Below, one piece after another: positions 6,565 to 6,601 of a stretch of DNA of 6,601 bases (its first letter is position 1; every line of letters starts with the position of its first letter). The stretch is from an uncultured Planctomycetaceae bacterium (lineage in GTDB: Bacteria; Planctomycetota; Planctomycetia; Pirellulales; Pirellulaceae). The notes under the pieces are model-generated. The model made no database searches and was not told the origin of the DNA. It worked only from the letters and a program-made list of their open reading frames with translations. The position numbers and the translations under genes were made by a program. The DNA lies in the NCBI GenBank assembly GCA_937904535.1, contig CALELC010000520.1, forward strand, positions 1 through 6,601, read 5' to 3'.

Positions 6565-6596
6565 GCTGGATTAAGCCCCGGTCGCCGGAATCCAGC
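6565..6596. repeat. Inverted repeat with 8-bp perfect outer stem
   Basis: GCTGGATT at 6565-6572 pairs exactly with AATCCAGC at 6589-6596. Inside, CCGG at 6578-6581 can pair with CCGG at 6585-6588 around TCG, leaving a five-base bulge on one side. The right arm lies inside the second direct-repeat copy. The compact two-stage stem suggests a structured repeat or a terminator of an upstream gene, but the window ends too soon to tell. Confidence 0.5.
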
Positions 6597-6601
6597 CGTC
6601 A
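6587..6601. repeat. Direct repeat, copy 2 (15 bases, at window edge)
   Basis: GGAATCCAGCCGTCA matches the copy at 6527-6541 with one difference. It may continue beyond the window. If the next bases are GGCTG, the hairpin seen in copy 1 would be repeated too. Confidence 0.6.

Larger units (their letters stand above)
6451..6601. other. Upstream region of the first gene, with repeats
   Basis: This region precedes the chosen start of the lipoprotein gene and runs to the window edge. The lipoprotein frame stays open to a TTG at 6549, but I treat that part as non-coding because the frame passes through a direct repeat and a hairpin. No convincing -35/-10 pair was found on the minus strand. The promoter may still be here in a form I cannot recognise. 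No Shine-Dalgarno stands out before 6450. Confidence 0.45.

Noticed and set aside
1..6601. CRISPR array, tRNA, rRNA, insertion sequence or defence system
   Set aside because: No regularly spaced repeat array, no cloverleaf or rRNA-like stretch, no transposase motif and no nuclease, toxin or helicase signature was found on either strand.

Overview
The window carries four complete protein-coding genes, all on the minus strand. They read from right to left as: a predicted lipoprotein with a degenerate transglutaminase-like core (4606-6450), a UbiA-family membrane prenyltransferase (3538-4542), a large secreted protein with a partial internal duplication (1019-3520), and an epoxide-hydrolase-like alpha/beta hydrolase (123-962). 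The gaps between them are 63, 17 and 56 bases and I see no strong terminator inside the set, so they could form one transcription unit. I see no tRNA, rRNA, CRISPR array, transposase or phage gene. The plus strand holds only shadow reading frames.

The protein types (a large secreted protein of unknown function, a lipoprotein with a decayed transglutaminase fold, a UbiA protein with an ERPSRPLPSG motif), the GTG starts and the weak or absent Shine-Dalgarno sequences suggest a planctomycete, perhaps of the Pirellula/Rhodopirellula group. This is inference from protein character; no marker gene is present.

Layout: 1-122 is a short non-coding stretch, rich in inverted repeats, beyond the end of the last gene and probably its transcription end. 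123-6450 is almost solid coding sequence. 6451-6601 is the region upstream of the first gene. It contains a 15-base direct repeat with a 60-base period and an 8-base-pair inverted repeat between the copies, and it runs off the window edge.

The functional link between the genes is unclear. The lipoprotein and the propeller-like protein should act outside the cytoplasmic membrane, the UbiA protein within a membrane, and the hydrolase probably in the cytoplasm. A lipid or isoprenoid theme joining the UbiA protein and the hydrolase is possible but speculative. No recognised defence, mobile or biosynthetic system is visible. The points most worth a second look are the internal duplication in the 833-residue protein, the missing catalytic residues in the transglutaminase-like lipoprotein, the UbiA protein without a second aspartate-rich motif, and the repeat structure at the right edge.
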